From: an uncultured Desulfobacteraceae bacterium | GTDB taxonomy: Bacteria; Desulfobacterota; Desulfobacteria; Desulfobacterales; Desulfatirhabdiaceae | Length of the DNA stretch: 64,000 nt | Assembly (NCBI GenBank): GCA_903953895.1 | Contig: CAJBLH010000238.1 | Span: 62,001-126,000 of the forward strand | Reading direction: 5' to 3' | Shown: positions 9,818-18,936 of the stretch, piece by piece | Layout: the number at the start of each line of letters is the position of its first letter | How positions within the stretch are numbered: the stretch's first letter is position 1 | The notes under the pieces: generated by a model | Told to the model about the DNA's origin: nothing | What the model saw: the letters and a program-made list of their open reading frames with translations, nothing else | Databases searched by the model: none | Program-made: the position numbers and the translations under genes

Positions 9818-11272
9818 TTACATCGATTTGGCTGAATCGAGCGCCTGCTGAAGTTTGTCCCCAAAGGTGCCGATGGAGCGGGCGGAGTTCTGCGGGGAAA
9901 ACTGCTGCCAGTTATCATCCTCCGGGGCATCCAGTCTCAGAATGATTTTTCTTTCTTCCGGCTTGATTTCATCTATCACCACGGTGAGTACTCGACCCGG
10001 TTTAAGGGATTCCACAGCCGCTGGCCGACTGGAGTTTCGGATGGCGGTCAGTAGCAGGATGCCGATAACACCGGGCTCGAGTGTAACGAGATATCCCCAT
10101 TTTTCACGTTTCTGAATCATGCCTTCCAGGGCCTGCCCGGCTTTGTATTTTTCCGGAACATCCATCCACGGATCTCCTTCAGCATCCTTGATGCTGAGGG
10201 AAATGCGCTTTTTCAACAGGTCGATCTCTTTGATCAGGACATACACCTCATCTCCGTACTGAAGGAAGTCCTCCGGCCGGTTGACACGACGGGTATAGCT
10301 GATTTCAGAAAGGTGAACCAGGCCGTCGATACCGGGGGCCAGCTCCACAAATGCCCCGAAAGGCGCCAGTCGGGTAACCTTTCCTTTTACCCGATCTCCG
10401 GCATGAAATTGATCGGCGATATGACTCCAGGGGTTGTCCAGGACTTGTTTGACGGACAGGGCGATCTTCGGATCACCTTCGGGCCTTGGCTGCATGGTGG
10501 TGATGACCACCTGAAGGATATCATCGGGTTTCAGAACATCTTCAGGTTTTTCAATGTGCGACCAACTGATTTCCGATATCGGAACCAGGCCCGTCAAGCC
10601 GGGGATCAGTTCGACGAATGCGCCATAGGGCATGATCCGGGCAACCTTGCCGGTACAGACGGTACCAACGGAGAGCTTTTCCAGAAAAAGCCTTTTTTTG
10701 TTCTCCATATCCTGTTTCAGGAGCTCACGCCTGGAAACAACGATATTTCTGCCTCTTTCTTCATACTGAAGGATTAAAAAGTCAAATGATTGGCCGACGA
10801 AGGATTCCGGGTTTTCGATGTAGGAAACGTCCATCTGGCTGACAGGACAGAAGGCGCGGGTACGATGGATATCCACATGAAATCCGCCCTTGCATGGTTC
10901 GATGACTTTCCCGTTTACCGGAATGGCATTGCGATAGGCATCCAGGAGGACGGTGTTGTCTCCGGACCCGGAAATGGCTTTTGAAAGCTGGATTTCATCC
11001 TCTTTGACGGAAACCACGTAAAGATCAAGCATATCCCCGACAACATAAGGGAATTCACCCTTTGCATCGAGCAGATCCGCTCTGTTTGCCACGCCGTCTA
11101 TCTGGGTTCCGGTATCCAGGAAGACGGCGTCTTTTCCGATTGAAATGATGCGGCCGGTTATTTTATTGCCGACTTCGATATTTCGGGTGATTTTGCTGCT
11201 GTACGATTCCAGAAGATCTGCAAAACTAGGTTCTGCATCATCTGCAGGGAGTTCTTCGGTAAAAGGCGGCAT
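9818..11272 (-). CDS. S1 RNA-binding domain protein (ribosomal protein S1-like)
   Basis: A 484-residue protein made almost entirely of five consecutive S1/OB-fold repeats. They start near residues 35, 112, 199, 285 and 372; repeats three and four are the most canonical ([16 protein letters not shown] and [16 protein letters not shown]). This is shorter than the six-repeat ribosomal protein S1 of Escherichia coli, so it may be the S1 homologue or an accessory S1-family protein. It should bind single-stranded RNA in translation or RNA turnover. The start at 11272 has an AGGA site eight bases upstream; a second ATG at 11279 is out of frame. The following gene is the DEAD-box helicase. Confidence 0.9.
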   Translation of the reverse strand: MPPFTEELPADDAEPSFADLLESYSSKITRNIEVGNKITGRIISIGKDAVFLDTGTQIDGVANRADLLDAKGEFPYVVGDMLDLYVVSVKEDEIQLSKAISGSGDNTVLLDAYRNAIPVNGKVIEPCKGGFHVDIHRTRAFCPVSQMDVSYIENPESFVGQSFDFLILQYEERGRNIVVSRRELLKQDMENKKRLFLEKLSVGTVCTGKVARIMPYGAFVELIPGLTGLVPISEISWSHIEKPEDVLKPDDILQVVITTMQPRPEGDPKIALSVKQVLDNPWSHIADQFHAGDRVKGKVTRLAPFGAFVELAPGIDGLVHLSEISYTRRVNRPEDFLQYGDEVYVLIKEIDLLKKRISLSIKDAEGDPWMDVPEKYKAGQALEGMIQKREKWGYLVTLEPGVIGILLLTAIRNSSRPAAVESLKPGRVLTVVIDEIKPEERKIILRLDAPEDDNWQQFSPQNSARSIGTFGDKLQQALDSAKSM

Positions 11273-11414
11273 CTGTCATTTCCTAATAAAATCGTTTAAA
11301 GTAAAATGGTTGAATGATGGAAGCATCTTCTGCAATGTCTTCCGGTGCTGTGATTCTGAATCATTACGTATATCAGATAAAAAAGAAGCGTTGTCAATCT
11401 TTTACAGCTTCTCT

Positions 11415-13154
11415 TCAATTCGCCCAGATACCGCTCAGCACAAACCAGGTCAATCCGTCCGTAGTGGGTACATGGGTGAGGTCGAGGCGGTAGGAAACAC
11501 CGCCGTAAATCAGCTCTGGGATATGCAGAACATAATTGCCGTCGGACATGGACAGGGTGGACGGCTGGCAAGCTTTATATGCATCTGGACTGGGGTTTTC
11601 TCCGGAATTTATCAACCTGAACATCGTGTTTGTCGATGAAGCCGGGTCATACTGCAAATCCGCCCATGTATTGGGAGTTGTGTTGACTGTCGGAACAAAA
11701 AGATCGTATGCGGAACCCGACAGTGACAGGGAGGCGGCGCATGGATTTTCAGCGGGATAGATGTATCGTATGCCGAAGCTGTCATCAGTGGTCAGATTTC
11801 TTTTCTGCGTGCCGTTGCCGCCGTAACCATACATGACCTTGGCGGTATCTGTGGGATAGCCTGAAACGTTTCCATATAAATCCCGAAGGCTTAGCCAGTG
11901 CCCCAATTCGTGCAAGGCTATCGTGTGTACATCCATGGCATCTTTCGGTGTGGTGGCATTTGTACTCCATCTGTACAGGATATTGAATTTGATATCGCAT
12001 TCACGAATATAACCGCCGAAACTGAGCATCGACGCCTGGCCGATAACCCCAGGCGGAAGATTTGCCCAGATAATTTCGTTGATTTTATTCATGGATGTTT
12101 TAGCGGTTGATGTAGGGCCGGCATACTTGAAAGAGAAACGCTTGTTGGAAACCGCATTCCAGGTGTCGGCCGCATCCTGGACGGCTTGTCGCAGAGCGTC
12201 ATCACCATTGGGGTTGACTTTGAATTCCACAATCGGGCTGGCGCCCATCCACTTGATGCCGCCATAGGAAAAGGTTACTGAAAAGGGAAAGGAATCGGAT
12301 TTAACTCCGGCAGAGCTCATCAGATAAACCGGGCCGCTGCCTGCAGAGGCTGGATAGCTGTCGCTGGCCGTAAAAATGGGTACCTTGACCATCACATCAG
12401 AATCCGTCCAGGAAGTCACACAGGATGAACAGCCGTAATACTCATTGCTTTTATAATAGAAATAAGGAGTTCCTGTCGGTTGGCCGAAATTGTCGCCGGT
12501 GATGGTAATCATGGAGTTGGTGCCGGCTGATGCCGAGGAAGGGGTAATGCCTGAAATGGCGCCGATCGAAGAAGAAAATTCTGAAGTCGGCATTTCCTGT
12601 CTGTCAGGTGTTGCCGGAATCCCGCTTGTTAACGCTTTTAGAATGCGCTCTTTGAATTTGATCAAGGGGGAATTTCCAACCTTGTCATCCCGGACAGAGA
12701 ACTTACCCTGAAATCCGCCGTGGACTTGAAACCATGGCCTCTCATCTCCGGCAGCCGTCAGACCATCTTTTGCCAGTTGTTTGTCCGTAATCGGACGGAT
12801 AAAGATCACCACTTTTTCACCAACTGAAAAATTCGGTACATCCGTTACTTCTTCAGTGGTATCTCCGATTTTTCCCCCCTGGACGGCGATGATGAGATTG
12901 TTTGAGCGGATGCTTCCCTTCAATCGTTCTTCCGTGGAAATGACGACGAGTGTGAAGATATGAGATTTATCCAGGTTCCAACGGATATTTCGATCCACTA
13001 CCTGCCCTATGACAATGGCATCGGCACCGGAGGTCAGTTCTTCCGGGCTCATTTCCAGCATCAAGGCAGACGCTTTTTCAGCAACTCCTATCATTGCGAT
13101 ACAAACAACCAGAGTCAGAGCGATTAAAGTACTGTTGATTCTAATTTGATTCAT
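11415..13154 (-). CDS. Secreted matrixin-like zinc metalloprotease with IPT/TIG domain
   Basis: A 579-residue exported protein. A signal peptide spans about residues 1-30. An N-terminal region of about 140 residues of unrecognised family follows. Residues ~200-293 form an IPT/TIG immunoglobulin-like domain (SGITPSSASAGTNSMITITG), and the catalytic domain follows. The zinc site is His415-Glu416-x2-His419 with Asp425 in the place of the third His: HELGHWLSLRD, so the Gly of the matrixin HExxHxxGxxH motif is Ser. The last ~110 residues form a small beta-type tail. It probably cleaves extracellular protein. The AAGGAAAA site places the start at 13154. No propeptide cysteine switch was identified. 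Confidence 0.8.
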   Translation of the reverse strand: MNQIRINSTLIALTLVVCIAMIGVAEKASALMLEMSPEELTSGADAIVIGQVVDRNIRWNLDKSHIFTLVVISTEERLKGSIRSNNLIIAVQGGKIGDTTEEVTDVPNFSVGEKVVIFIRPITDKQLAKDGLTAAGDERPWFQVHGGFQGKFSVRDDKVGNSPLIKFKERILKALTSGIPATPDRQEMPTSEFSSSIGAISGITPSSASAGTNSMITITGDNFGQPTGTPYFYYKSNEYYGCSSCVTSWTDSDVMVKVPIFTASDSYPASAGSGPVYLMSSAGVKSDSFPFSVTFSYGGIKWMGASPIVEFKVNPNGDDALRQAVQDAADTWNAVSNKRFSFKYAGPTSTAKTSMNKINEIIWANLPPGVIGQASMLSFGGYIRECDIKFNILYRWSTNATTPKDAMDVHTIALHELGHWLSLRDLYGNVSGYPTDTAKVMYGYGGNGTQKRNLTTDDSFGIRYIYPAENPCAASLSLSGSAYDLFVPTVNTTPNTWADLQYDPASSTNTMFRLINSGENPSPDAYKACQPSTLSMSDGNYVLHIPELIYGGVSYRLDLTHVPTTDGLTWFVLSGIWAN

Positions 13155-13400
13155 ATGAGTTTTCCTTTCAGTTTAATCTGCACGTTCCCCTACATCAAAG
13201 CGGAGGAAATATATTGATTCCTATGATTCTAACCGTTGAATCTTAAAAAAGCAAATATTGTACCATGAAATGAATGGGAGTAATGCTCTTCAGGCAGCCG
13301 AAAATGAAAAGATAGGGATGCGGGTTTTTCGGAAAAGGGTGTGGCGGTCGGAATCGTTGGGTGGTGATATGGATATGGCCAATCATCGCCCAACGTATTG

Positions 13401-15131
13401 TCAGGCTGCCATGGCTTTGGATGTAATCCATTGTGCGCAAACGGCCTGTGGCGTGCTTTTGCAGGCCTTGGCATCTGTAAGGGAGAGTGCGGCGGCATTC
13501 TTTTCGTAAAATGTTTCCGGCTCATACGACCAGTCTGCAGCCAGACGTTTTTCCTCTTTGTTAATGGTTGATCCAAGATATCGACCCAACAGGGGAGCGG
13601 CGATACGGGATTTCCATCCAAAAGCGGCATACAGATCGGCCAACAGTGCGTCCATGCGATCGGCCATCTCCTGGTTTTGTCCATACCATTTTTTCATCGC
13701 CCAGACAGCGCCGGCCGAGGTGGTGCCCAGGGTCTGAGCTTCCCATAAAAACCGATTTCGAATGCGGGGGTTTGGATCGTTTTTATATCGCTTCCACCCG
13801 GTCAACTGGGTTCGGATCAACCGCGCCAGGCTGGGCCCGTTGACGTCGAAATCCTGTTTGAATGCCTGATGGAGAAAATTTTCCTCCGCACCGTCCTGAA
13901 TATGCGGATGCCGGAAATTGAACCGATACTGTCCATGGGCGTCGGCATGCGGAAATTCCGCCGGATCGATGAGCGTATTCTCCGCCTTGTGTTTTTCAAA
14001 CAGTGGTGTGCCGGAATTGGGTGTATAAAGCATGAATTGATGAAAATCGGTACCATGACTGACGGCATGGTCAATGATCTGATTCATGTCTTCGGGTCGG
14101 TGATGTTCCATACCGATGATGGATGATCCGAGTACCCGGATGCCGTGAGACTGTAACGTACTCACCAGGGCTTTTGTATCGATGTTTTTGAGTTTCTGAT
14201 ACTTGCTTTGCTCGCCTTCAAGCCCCATCCACACCCAGGATATGCCAAGCCCGACCAGTTGTTCGATACTGTAGGACTGCAACACGCGGGCAGAACTGAA
14301 GACATACAGGGCCCAGCTTTTGTTGTGTTTTTCCATCAATTCGAGAAGCTGAAGCGCCCGGCGGCGATGCAGCAGAAAATTTTCGTCCATGACAAAAAAT
14401 GACTGGATTTGAAGCCGTTTTTCCAGTTCGCACATGACATTGAACAGTTCTTCGCCGGTTTCATAAAAATTGACGAACTTTCCCTTTCCGCCGAAAAGCG
14501 CGGATGTCGAGCAGAAATTGCAACCGACCGGACATCCCACGGATGGCAGCAGCATGGCCGCGGTACTGCCGGGCTTTTCCTTGAGCGTCATCCCCATGAT
14601 GCGGGCGCCGTATCCGGAATACGAAAGCGGATGCCGGATCGGCGCCTGAACATCCTGTCCGAGAAAAGCCCTGAACCACGCCACGCCGTCTCCCTTGACG
14701 ATATGATCGGCATCGATGATTTTGTCGACATTCTCCAGGTTGGCGATATGTCCGCCGATCACAATCGTTGCACGGGGCTGGTGCCGACGCACGAGTTCGC
14801 ACATCCGGATGACCTTGCCAACATTCGGAATGATGCCGCTGATTCCGATGATATCGTAGGTATTCTGAGTGATTTCCTCAAAAAAACGATCCTGGGTCGG
14901 AAAATCGAGCAAGGTACACGGTGCATCGATATTGTTCTGAATGAGCATCAATCCAAAGCTGCGATGAAACATGCGAAGGGAAAATGCGCCCTGAAAGCGG
15001 GTTACCTGATTCTGGTACAGTTCCATGGGGTTGATTTTTCGACTGCCGAATGCGTCATCCTGGGCATAGGGGCCGAAAACGCCGGATAGAAGGACTCTGG
15101 CCTTGGTTGCCTGTGGGTGAGTCGTTGCCAT
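13401..15131 (-). CDS. B12-binding-domain radical SAM protein
   Basis: A 576-residue protein. Residues ~10-160 resemble the cobalamin-binding Rossmann domain found before radical-SAM domains (VIGGHIA, VKGDG near 124-149). The [4Fe-4S] motif CPVGCNFC gives Cys200, Cys204 and Cys207. About 370 residues follow, including the TIM barrel and a C-terminal part of unclear function. Proteins of this class carry out methylations or other radical rearrangements; the substrate cannot be read from sequence. The start was set at 15131 because AAGGAGA lies just upstream; an open frame continues 16 codons further without a ribosome site. It has no operon partner, with the matrixin gene 246 bp away. Confidence 0.85.
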   Translation of the reverse strand: MATTHPQATKARVLLSGVFGPYAQDDAFGSRKINPMELYQNQVTRFQGAFSLRMFHRSFGLMLIQNNIDAPCTLLDFPTQDRFFEEITQNTYDIIGISGIIPNVGKVIRMCELVRRHQPRATIVIGGHIANLENVDKIIDADHIVKGDGVAWFRAFLGQDVQAPIRHPLSYSGYGARIMGMTLKEKPGSTAAMLLPSVGCPVGCNFCSTSALFGGKGKFVNFYETGEELFNVMCELEKRLQIQSFFVMDENFLLHRRRALQLLELMEKHNKSWALYVFSSARVLQSYSIEQLVGLGISWVWMGLEGEQSKYQKLKNIDTKALVSTLQSHGIRVLGSSIIGMEHHRPEDMNQIIDHAVSHGTDFHQFMLYTPNSGTPLFEKHKAENTLIDPAEFPHADAHGQYRFNFRHPHIQDGAEENFLHQAFKQDFDVNGPSLARLIRTQLTGWKRYKNDPNPRIRNRFLWEAQTLGTTSAGAVWAMKKWYGQNQEMADRMDALLADLYAAFGWKSRIAAPLLGRYLGSTINKEEKRLAADWSYEPETFYEKNAAALSLTDAKACKSTPQAVCAQWITSKAMAA

Positions 15132-15312
15132 GATGTGTCTCCTTGTTCTTGACTGGTAAATGCTGATTGGAGACGCCATGATAACTCAGAACGGCGGCGA
15201 ATGACAGTCGGATGCTGGGATATTACAATGATATTACAAAACAAACAGGTTGATGGTGGAGATGTTTCACGCCCCTCTTCCTCGGGGTGGGGGTGAGGGT
15301 TTTAATTTTGGA

Positions 15313-15839
15313 TTATGTACAAAATGAGGATATCTGGCTGGCATAGCAGGCTACATCCAGTAGCGTTTCAAGAAAATCTTCGTCAAAATTGGTTAAGTCA
15401 AGCTTGCGAGGAGCGTATTGGTCCTCGGTCAACCCTTCCTCGGCCGCACGGCGGCTTTCGGCATCCATACCCTTTACCAAATCCATCAGGCGGGAAAACG
15501 TTTCCTCGATGGTAACCCGATAACATCGCCGCTGGCCGTCTGAAGTGTTTCACTGTTAAAAACACGCAACAGTTCTTCAAGCAGCCTGTTCTCGAATCGG
15601 GTGTAGTCTTTTGGCAACTGGCCCAGAAGTGGTGGAAAATCTTTCTCGATGGCATCCATGGCTTTGACCAGTTCTGCGCCGAGATCGGAGTTCTTCGGTA
15701 GAGCGGTCAGGGTGTCATAACGGGATTCCAGTGGTAACATAAGCGCCCGTCGTTTCTTGAAATCAGCGGCAGCCAGCGGTCGCATGATTTCTATTGACCC
15801 TTTCAACTGGCTGAGTATAAATACACCGCAATGTTGCAA
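15313..15839 (-). pseudogene. Remnant of a type I restriction-modification locus (HsdM fragment joined to a second fragment)
   Basis: The frame from 15839 reads a ~90-residue piece typical of type I DNA methyltransferase subunits (LPKDYTRFENRLLEELLRVF and then ASGDVIG). In intact HsdM the next residues would be RVYEYF. Here the frame runs into nonsense and stops at 15486. A different frame then continues from the junction with VTIEETFSRLMDLVKGMDAE and EEGLTEDQYA to a stop at 15313, which looks like the tail of a restriction-type subunit, possibly HsdR. The methylase catalytic motifs and the specificity subunit are missing, so no function is expected. The HsdM assignment is moderate and that of the second piece weak. 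Confidence 0.55.
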
Positions 15840-15959
15840 AGAGAATCTGATGGAAATTCGCCATTGCGGATTTATGATGAGATATCATTTGGCGACATAC
15901 AGAGCCCGGTCGATATGATCGATCCATGTTGTATAAAATTTTTATGAAGGAGGATGGAG

Positions 15960-16943
15960 ATGTTAAAAAATCTGATGGTTTTTGCTTTGATGGTTTTTGG
16001 GCTGGTCTTTACAGGGTCTCCTGTTTTTGCACAAGCGGATCAGGATATGCGCTATGATAATTCAAGCGACACCTGCCTGACCATCATGACAGATCACGGC
16101 ATGTTTGTTCCCTGTGCCAATTATAATGGCGTTGGATACGAATTTATGCTCTTTTATTTTGCAGACCCTTTCGACCCTCAAAAGCTTTTCTGGCAGATGG
16201 ATTTAAACAGTTTTAAATTAAGTTCAGGCGGTTCTTGTATCGATGTAAACAGCGATCTTGGCATGACCATCCCCTGCGCCTCGTATATGGGCACGAGATA
16301 CGGATTCAAACTCGATTTCTACAACAACCCTTCCGATCCAAACGGTCTTTATTGGCTCATGAATTGGGAAAGCCTTACCAATGAAGAAGTAAAAATCGGC
16401 AATCAGATCTGGATGAAGAAAAATCTCGAAACCGACCACTACCGCAATGGGGACTTGATACCGCAGATAACCGACCCGACAGAGTGGAATCAAACGGCCA
16501 CAGGTGCTTGGTGTTATTACAACAATGACCCTGTAACAGGTGCTGTTTACGGAAAATTGTATAATTGGAACGCTGTCAATGATCCGCGAGGGTTGGCTCC
16601 GACGGGGTGGCATGTTGCATTTCAGAACGAATGGGAAGTTTTGTTTGATTACTTAGGCGGCGATACCCTGGCCGGTGGTAAACTTAAAGAAGCGGGAACA
16701 ACGCATTGGACAGCTCCCAATACCGGCGCTACGAATGTAACCGGATTCACGGCGCTGCCGGGTGGCGCCCGAAGTTACAATGGTTCTTTTGCGAATCTCG
16801 GATTATGGGGAACTTGGTGGACAGCCACGGATGGTGATGAATTCAGTGCCAAGTATGTCGGTATGTTCAATGATGATAAAGCCGCTGCCGTCAGTGCGGA
16901 TCGAAAGGCAAAAGGATTTTCTATCCGATGTATCAAGGATTGA
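15960..16943 (+). CDS. Exported protein with FISUMP (Fibrobacter major paralogous) domain
   Basis: A 327-residue secreted protein. The start at 15960 was preferred to the ATG at 15954 because AAGGAGG ends six bases before it. A signal peptide runs to about residue 25 (GSPVFAQ). Residues ~26-140 contain two related blocks with MTDHGMFVPCANYNGVGYEF and SDLGMTIPCASYMGTRYGF. The rest is a FISUMP domain: IGNQIWMKKNLETDHYRNGD, GKLYNWNAVNDPRGLAPTGW and a C-terminal FSIRCIKD. FISUMP proteins are surface or secreted proteins of unknown biochemical role, common in Bacteroidetes and Fibrobacteres, so lateral origin is possible. It stands alone between minus-strand genes. Confidence 0.8.
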   Translation: MLKNLMVFALMVFGLVFTGSPVFAQADQDMRYDNSSDTCLTIMTDHGMFVPCANYNGVGYEFMLFYFADPFDPQKLFWQMDLNSFKLSSGGSCIDVNSDLGMTIPCASYMGTRYGFKLDFYNNPSDPNGLYWLMNWESLTNEEVKIGNQIWMKKNLETDHYRNGDLIPQITDPTEWNQTATGAWCYYNNDPVTGAVYGKLYNWNAVNDPRGLAPTGWHVAFQNEWEVLFDYLGGDTLAGGKLKEAGTTHWTAPNTGATNVTGFTALPGGARSYNGSFANLGLWGTWWTATDGDEFSAKYVGMFNDDKAAAVSADRKAKGFSIRCIKD

Positions 16944-17115
16944 CGGCTTCGCAAACTGATGTTCGGCCGAGTACGATGGCTGTTACGGGAAGGCTCAGCA
17001 GCTTCCCGAACAGTCCGGACAATCCAAAAAGAAGTACAGCAAAATGTAGTTGAATCATCGCGTGATTGCCACAGAAAGTGTTGCACCGTAGGTCAAACAT
17101 GAAAAACACGCCACT

Positions 17116-17817
17116 TCACGGTCGGCTGGAATCGGACTGCCCGTATAGACTGACCAACCGGGCAATGACCAGGGCCAGGTAAATTTGTCCGATGATCGCT
17201 TCCAGAACCGCCAATCCTCTGGCCGGGCCGCTTAAGGGGACGATATCGCCATACCCCAGAGTGGTCAGTGTCACAAAGCTGAAGTAGGTATAATGCGTAA
17301 TGAGACTGTCTCTGGGAGTGATGATAATGCTGCTTGGGTGGCTGAAAGAACCCGGCAGGGATCCGTCGAGCAGCGAAAAAAATAACGCAAAAATCAATCC
17401 GATCGTCAAATAAAGGCTGATGGCGGCGAAAATGCGTTCATTATCGACAGGCCCGCTTTTAAAGGCGGATTGAAAACAGGCTATGGTTCCAATGATGAGA
17501 AGCGCTGCAGAACTGCCTTGTTCACCCGGAGCTAAGAACTTGAAATCGGGTATGGTGGAAAGACTCCAGAAAACGAGGTGCATGAAAAACAGCACCAGAC
17601 CAGCCAGAAGAAAACCTCTCTTGCGTTTGCCGACAGACAGCAGCACCAGAAGATTCAGGGTGAACAAGATTCTGATTCCCCCGTAGATGTTCAACTCTGC
17701 CAGCACTTCACTGCCGCCGATGGTCAATAGGAGCGAACCGAAAAGGAACGCAAAGCGGTTGTCTTCCAGGAAAGTGAAAAGTGAATGCAATATGCCGGAA
17801 GAATCATTCTGGTTCAT
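17116..17817 (-). CDS. Potassium channel family protein
   Basis: A 233-residue inner-membrane protein with about six hydrophobic segments. A pore loop carries the K+ selectivity filter TLGYGD, followed by a last transmembrane helix ending LVSLYGQSD. There is no cytoplasmic RCK or cyclic-nucleotide domain. This is a simple ion-channel (Ion_trans_2-type) protein that should pass K+ down its gradient. It starts 45 bp after glk and may be the last gene of a minus-strand run that begins with the MscS gene, all concerned with membrane transport or osmotic balance (inference). Confidence 0.85.
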   Translation of the reverse strand: MNQNDSSGILHSLFTFLEDNRFAFLFGSLLLTIGGSEVLAELNIYGGIRILFTLNLLVLLSVGKRKRGFLLAGLVLFFMHLVFWSLSTIPDFKFLAPGEQGSSAALLIIGTIACFQSAFKSGPVDNERIFAAISLYLTIGLIFALFFSLLDGSLPGSFSHPSSIIITPRDSLITHYTYFSFVTLTTLGYGDIVPLSGPARGLAVLEAIIGQIYLALVIARLVSLYGQSDSSRP

Positions 17818-17862
17818 GACCGGATGTCTCCAGGAAATCAGATTGCTTCATTGTGGAGAGTC

Positions 17863-18855
17863 TCATGTCTTTGATTCATCCAATGCCAATGCAGCGTGCC
17901 GGGCAGCACCGATCAGGGCTGTCTTTGGGTTCATGATCACCCGAACAGGAATGCTCTGGATCAACGGCTGCAGACGCCCCTTGGTGGTGAAGGCGTTCAT
18001 GAACACGGGTTCTTGTAATTTGGCGATGATCTTTGGGGCTATGCCGCCTCCGAGGTATATCCCACCTGTCGCCATGAAAGTAAGCGCCAGGTTCCCCGCT
18101 TTTGCTCCGTAAAGCGACACGAAGAGTTCGAGTGCCTGATTGCACAATGGGCTCTTTCCTTCCACGGCCATCTGTGAGATTGTTTGTGACGGATCGCCAA
18201 TACGCAGTTGTTCGGTCAGCCACTGCAGTTCTTCACCCTTTCCCGTGTCCCTCAAAAATTGATACACATGAAAGAGCCCCGGTCCGGAAACCAGACGTTC
18301 GTAACTCACACGCCGGAAACGTTTCAGCAGGTATTCGAGAAGCTCCATTTCAAGGTGATTGCGGGGGGCAAAATCGACATGTCCTCCCTCCGACGCGAAA
18401 GGTCGATGGATTTTTCCATCCCAGAACAATCCAGCTTCTCCCAGACCGGTGCCGGCCGCGATGATTGCCTGGTTGCCTCTTGGACTCCGGGCGCCTTTGT
18501 TCAGAACCACAAAGTCTTTGGGCTGAAGGACGGCTATCCCGTAGGCATTGGCCACCAGATCGTTCATCAGACCGACACGTTTGAGACCCAATTGTCTGGC
18601 AACTGTTTTCGAATCGACCACCCAGGGAAGGTTCGTCGCTTCACATCGTCCGCTTTGAACCGGGCCGGCAATACCAAACGATGCTCTGATGGGATGACAG
18701 GGATACTGCGAGAGAAACTCTGCAAGCACGGCTTCCAGGCTCGTTTTCTCACGGCTTGGAAATGTCTTTTCGAATATAACCTTCTGCGTTTCGTTTTCTA
18801 TATCGACAAGTGCCAGCCTTGTGTTGGTACCGCCGATATCGCCTGCCAGGATCAT
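17863..18855 (-). CDS. glk: Glucokinase
   Basis: A 330-residue ROK/hexokinase-fold enzyme of normal length for bacterial glucokinase. The ATP phosphate loop GDIGGTNTRLAL is at residues 5-16, followed by NLPWVVDS, LMNDLVANAYG, GTGLGEAGLF, the conserved SEGGHVDFAP and the adenosine motif TGGIYLGGG. It phosphorylates glucose to glucose 6-phosphate with ATP. The GGAGG site nine bases upstream supports the start. It may supply glucose phosphate from glucan breakdown by the GH13/GH15 pair 5 kb away, though they are on the opposite strand. Confidence 0.95.
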   Translation of the reverse strand: MILAGDIGGTNTRLALVDIENETQKVIFEKTFPSREKTSLEAVLAEFLSQYPCHPIRASFGIAGPVQSGRCEATNLPWVVDSKTVARQLGLKRVGLMNDLVANAYGIAVLQPKDFVVLNKGARSPRGNQAIIAAGTGLGEAGLFWDGKIHRPFASEGGHVDFAPRNHLEMELLEYLLKRFRRVSYERLVSGPGLFHVYQFLRDTGKGEELQWLTEQLRIGDPSQTISQMAVEGKSPLCNQALELFVSLYGAKAGNLALTFMATGGIYLGGGIAPKIIAKLQEPVFMNAFTTKGRLQPLIQSIPVRVIMNPKTALIGAARHAALALDESKT

Positions 18856-18893
18856 ATCGTATCATCCTCCATTATAAATTATGAAAAAACAAC

Positions 18894-18921
18894 GTTGACC
18901 GTTGACCGTTCACCGTTCACT
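18894..18921. repeat. Short tandem heptamer array
   Basis: Four consecutive heptamers read GTTGACC, GTTGACC, GTTCACC and GTTCACT, followed by a degenerate GTTGATGG. They fill the gap between the permease stop (18937) and the glk start (18855). Copy number could vary by slippage. No function can be assigned. Confidence 0.6.
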
Positions 18922-18936
18922 GTTGATGGTCAACTG

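Noticed and set aside
15268-15302. Inverted-repeat-like CCTCTTCCTCGGGGTGGGGG stretch
   Set aside because: Resembles the dispersed CCCTCACCCC-type element but pairs poorly and has no clear position relative to a gene end.
16986-17008. Hairpin CGGGAAG/CTTCCCG after the FISUMP gene as terminator
   Set aside because: Only seven pairs, no T-run, and 40 bp beyond the stop; too weak to call.
18894-18921. Heptamer array considered as a CRISPR-like or iteron repeat
   Set aside because: Units are 7 bp with no spacers and no replication gene nearby; it is a simple tandem repeat.
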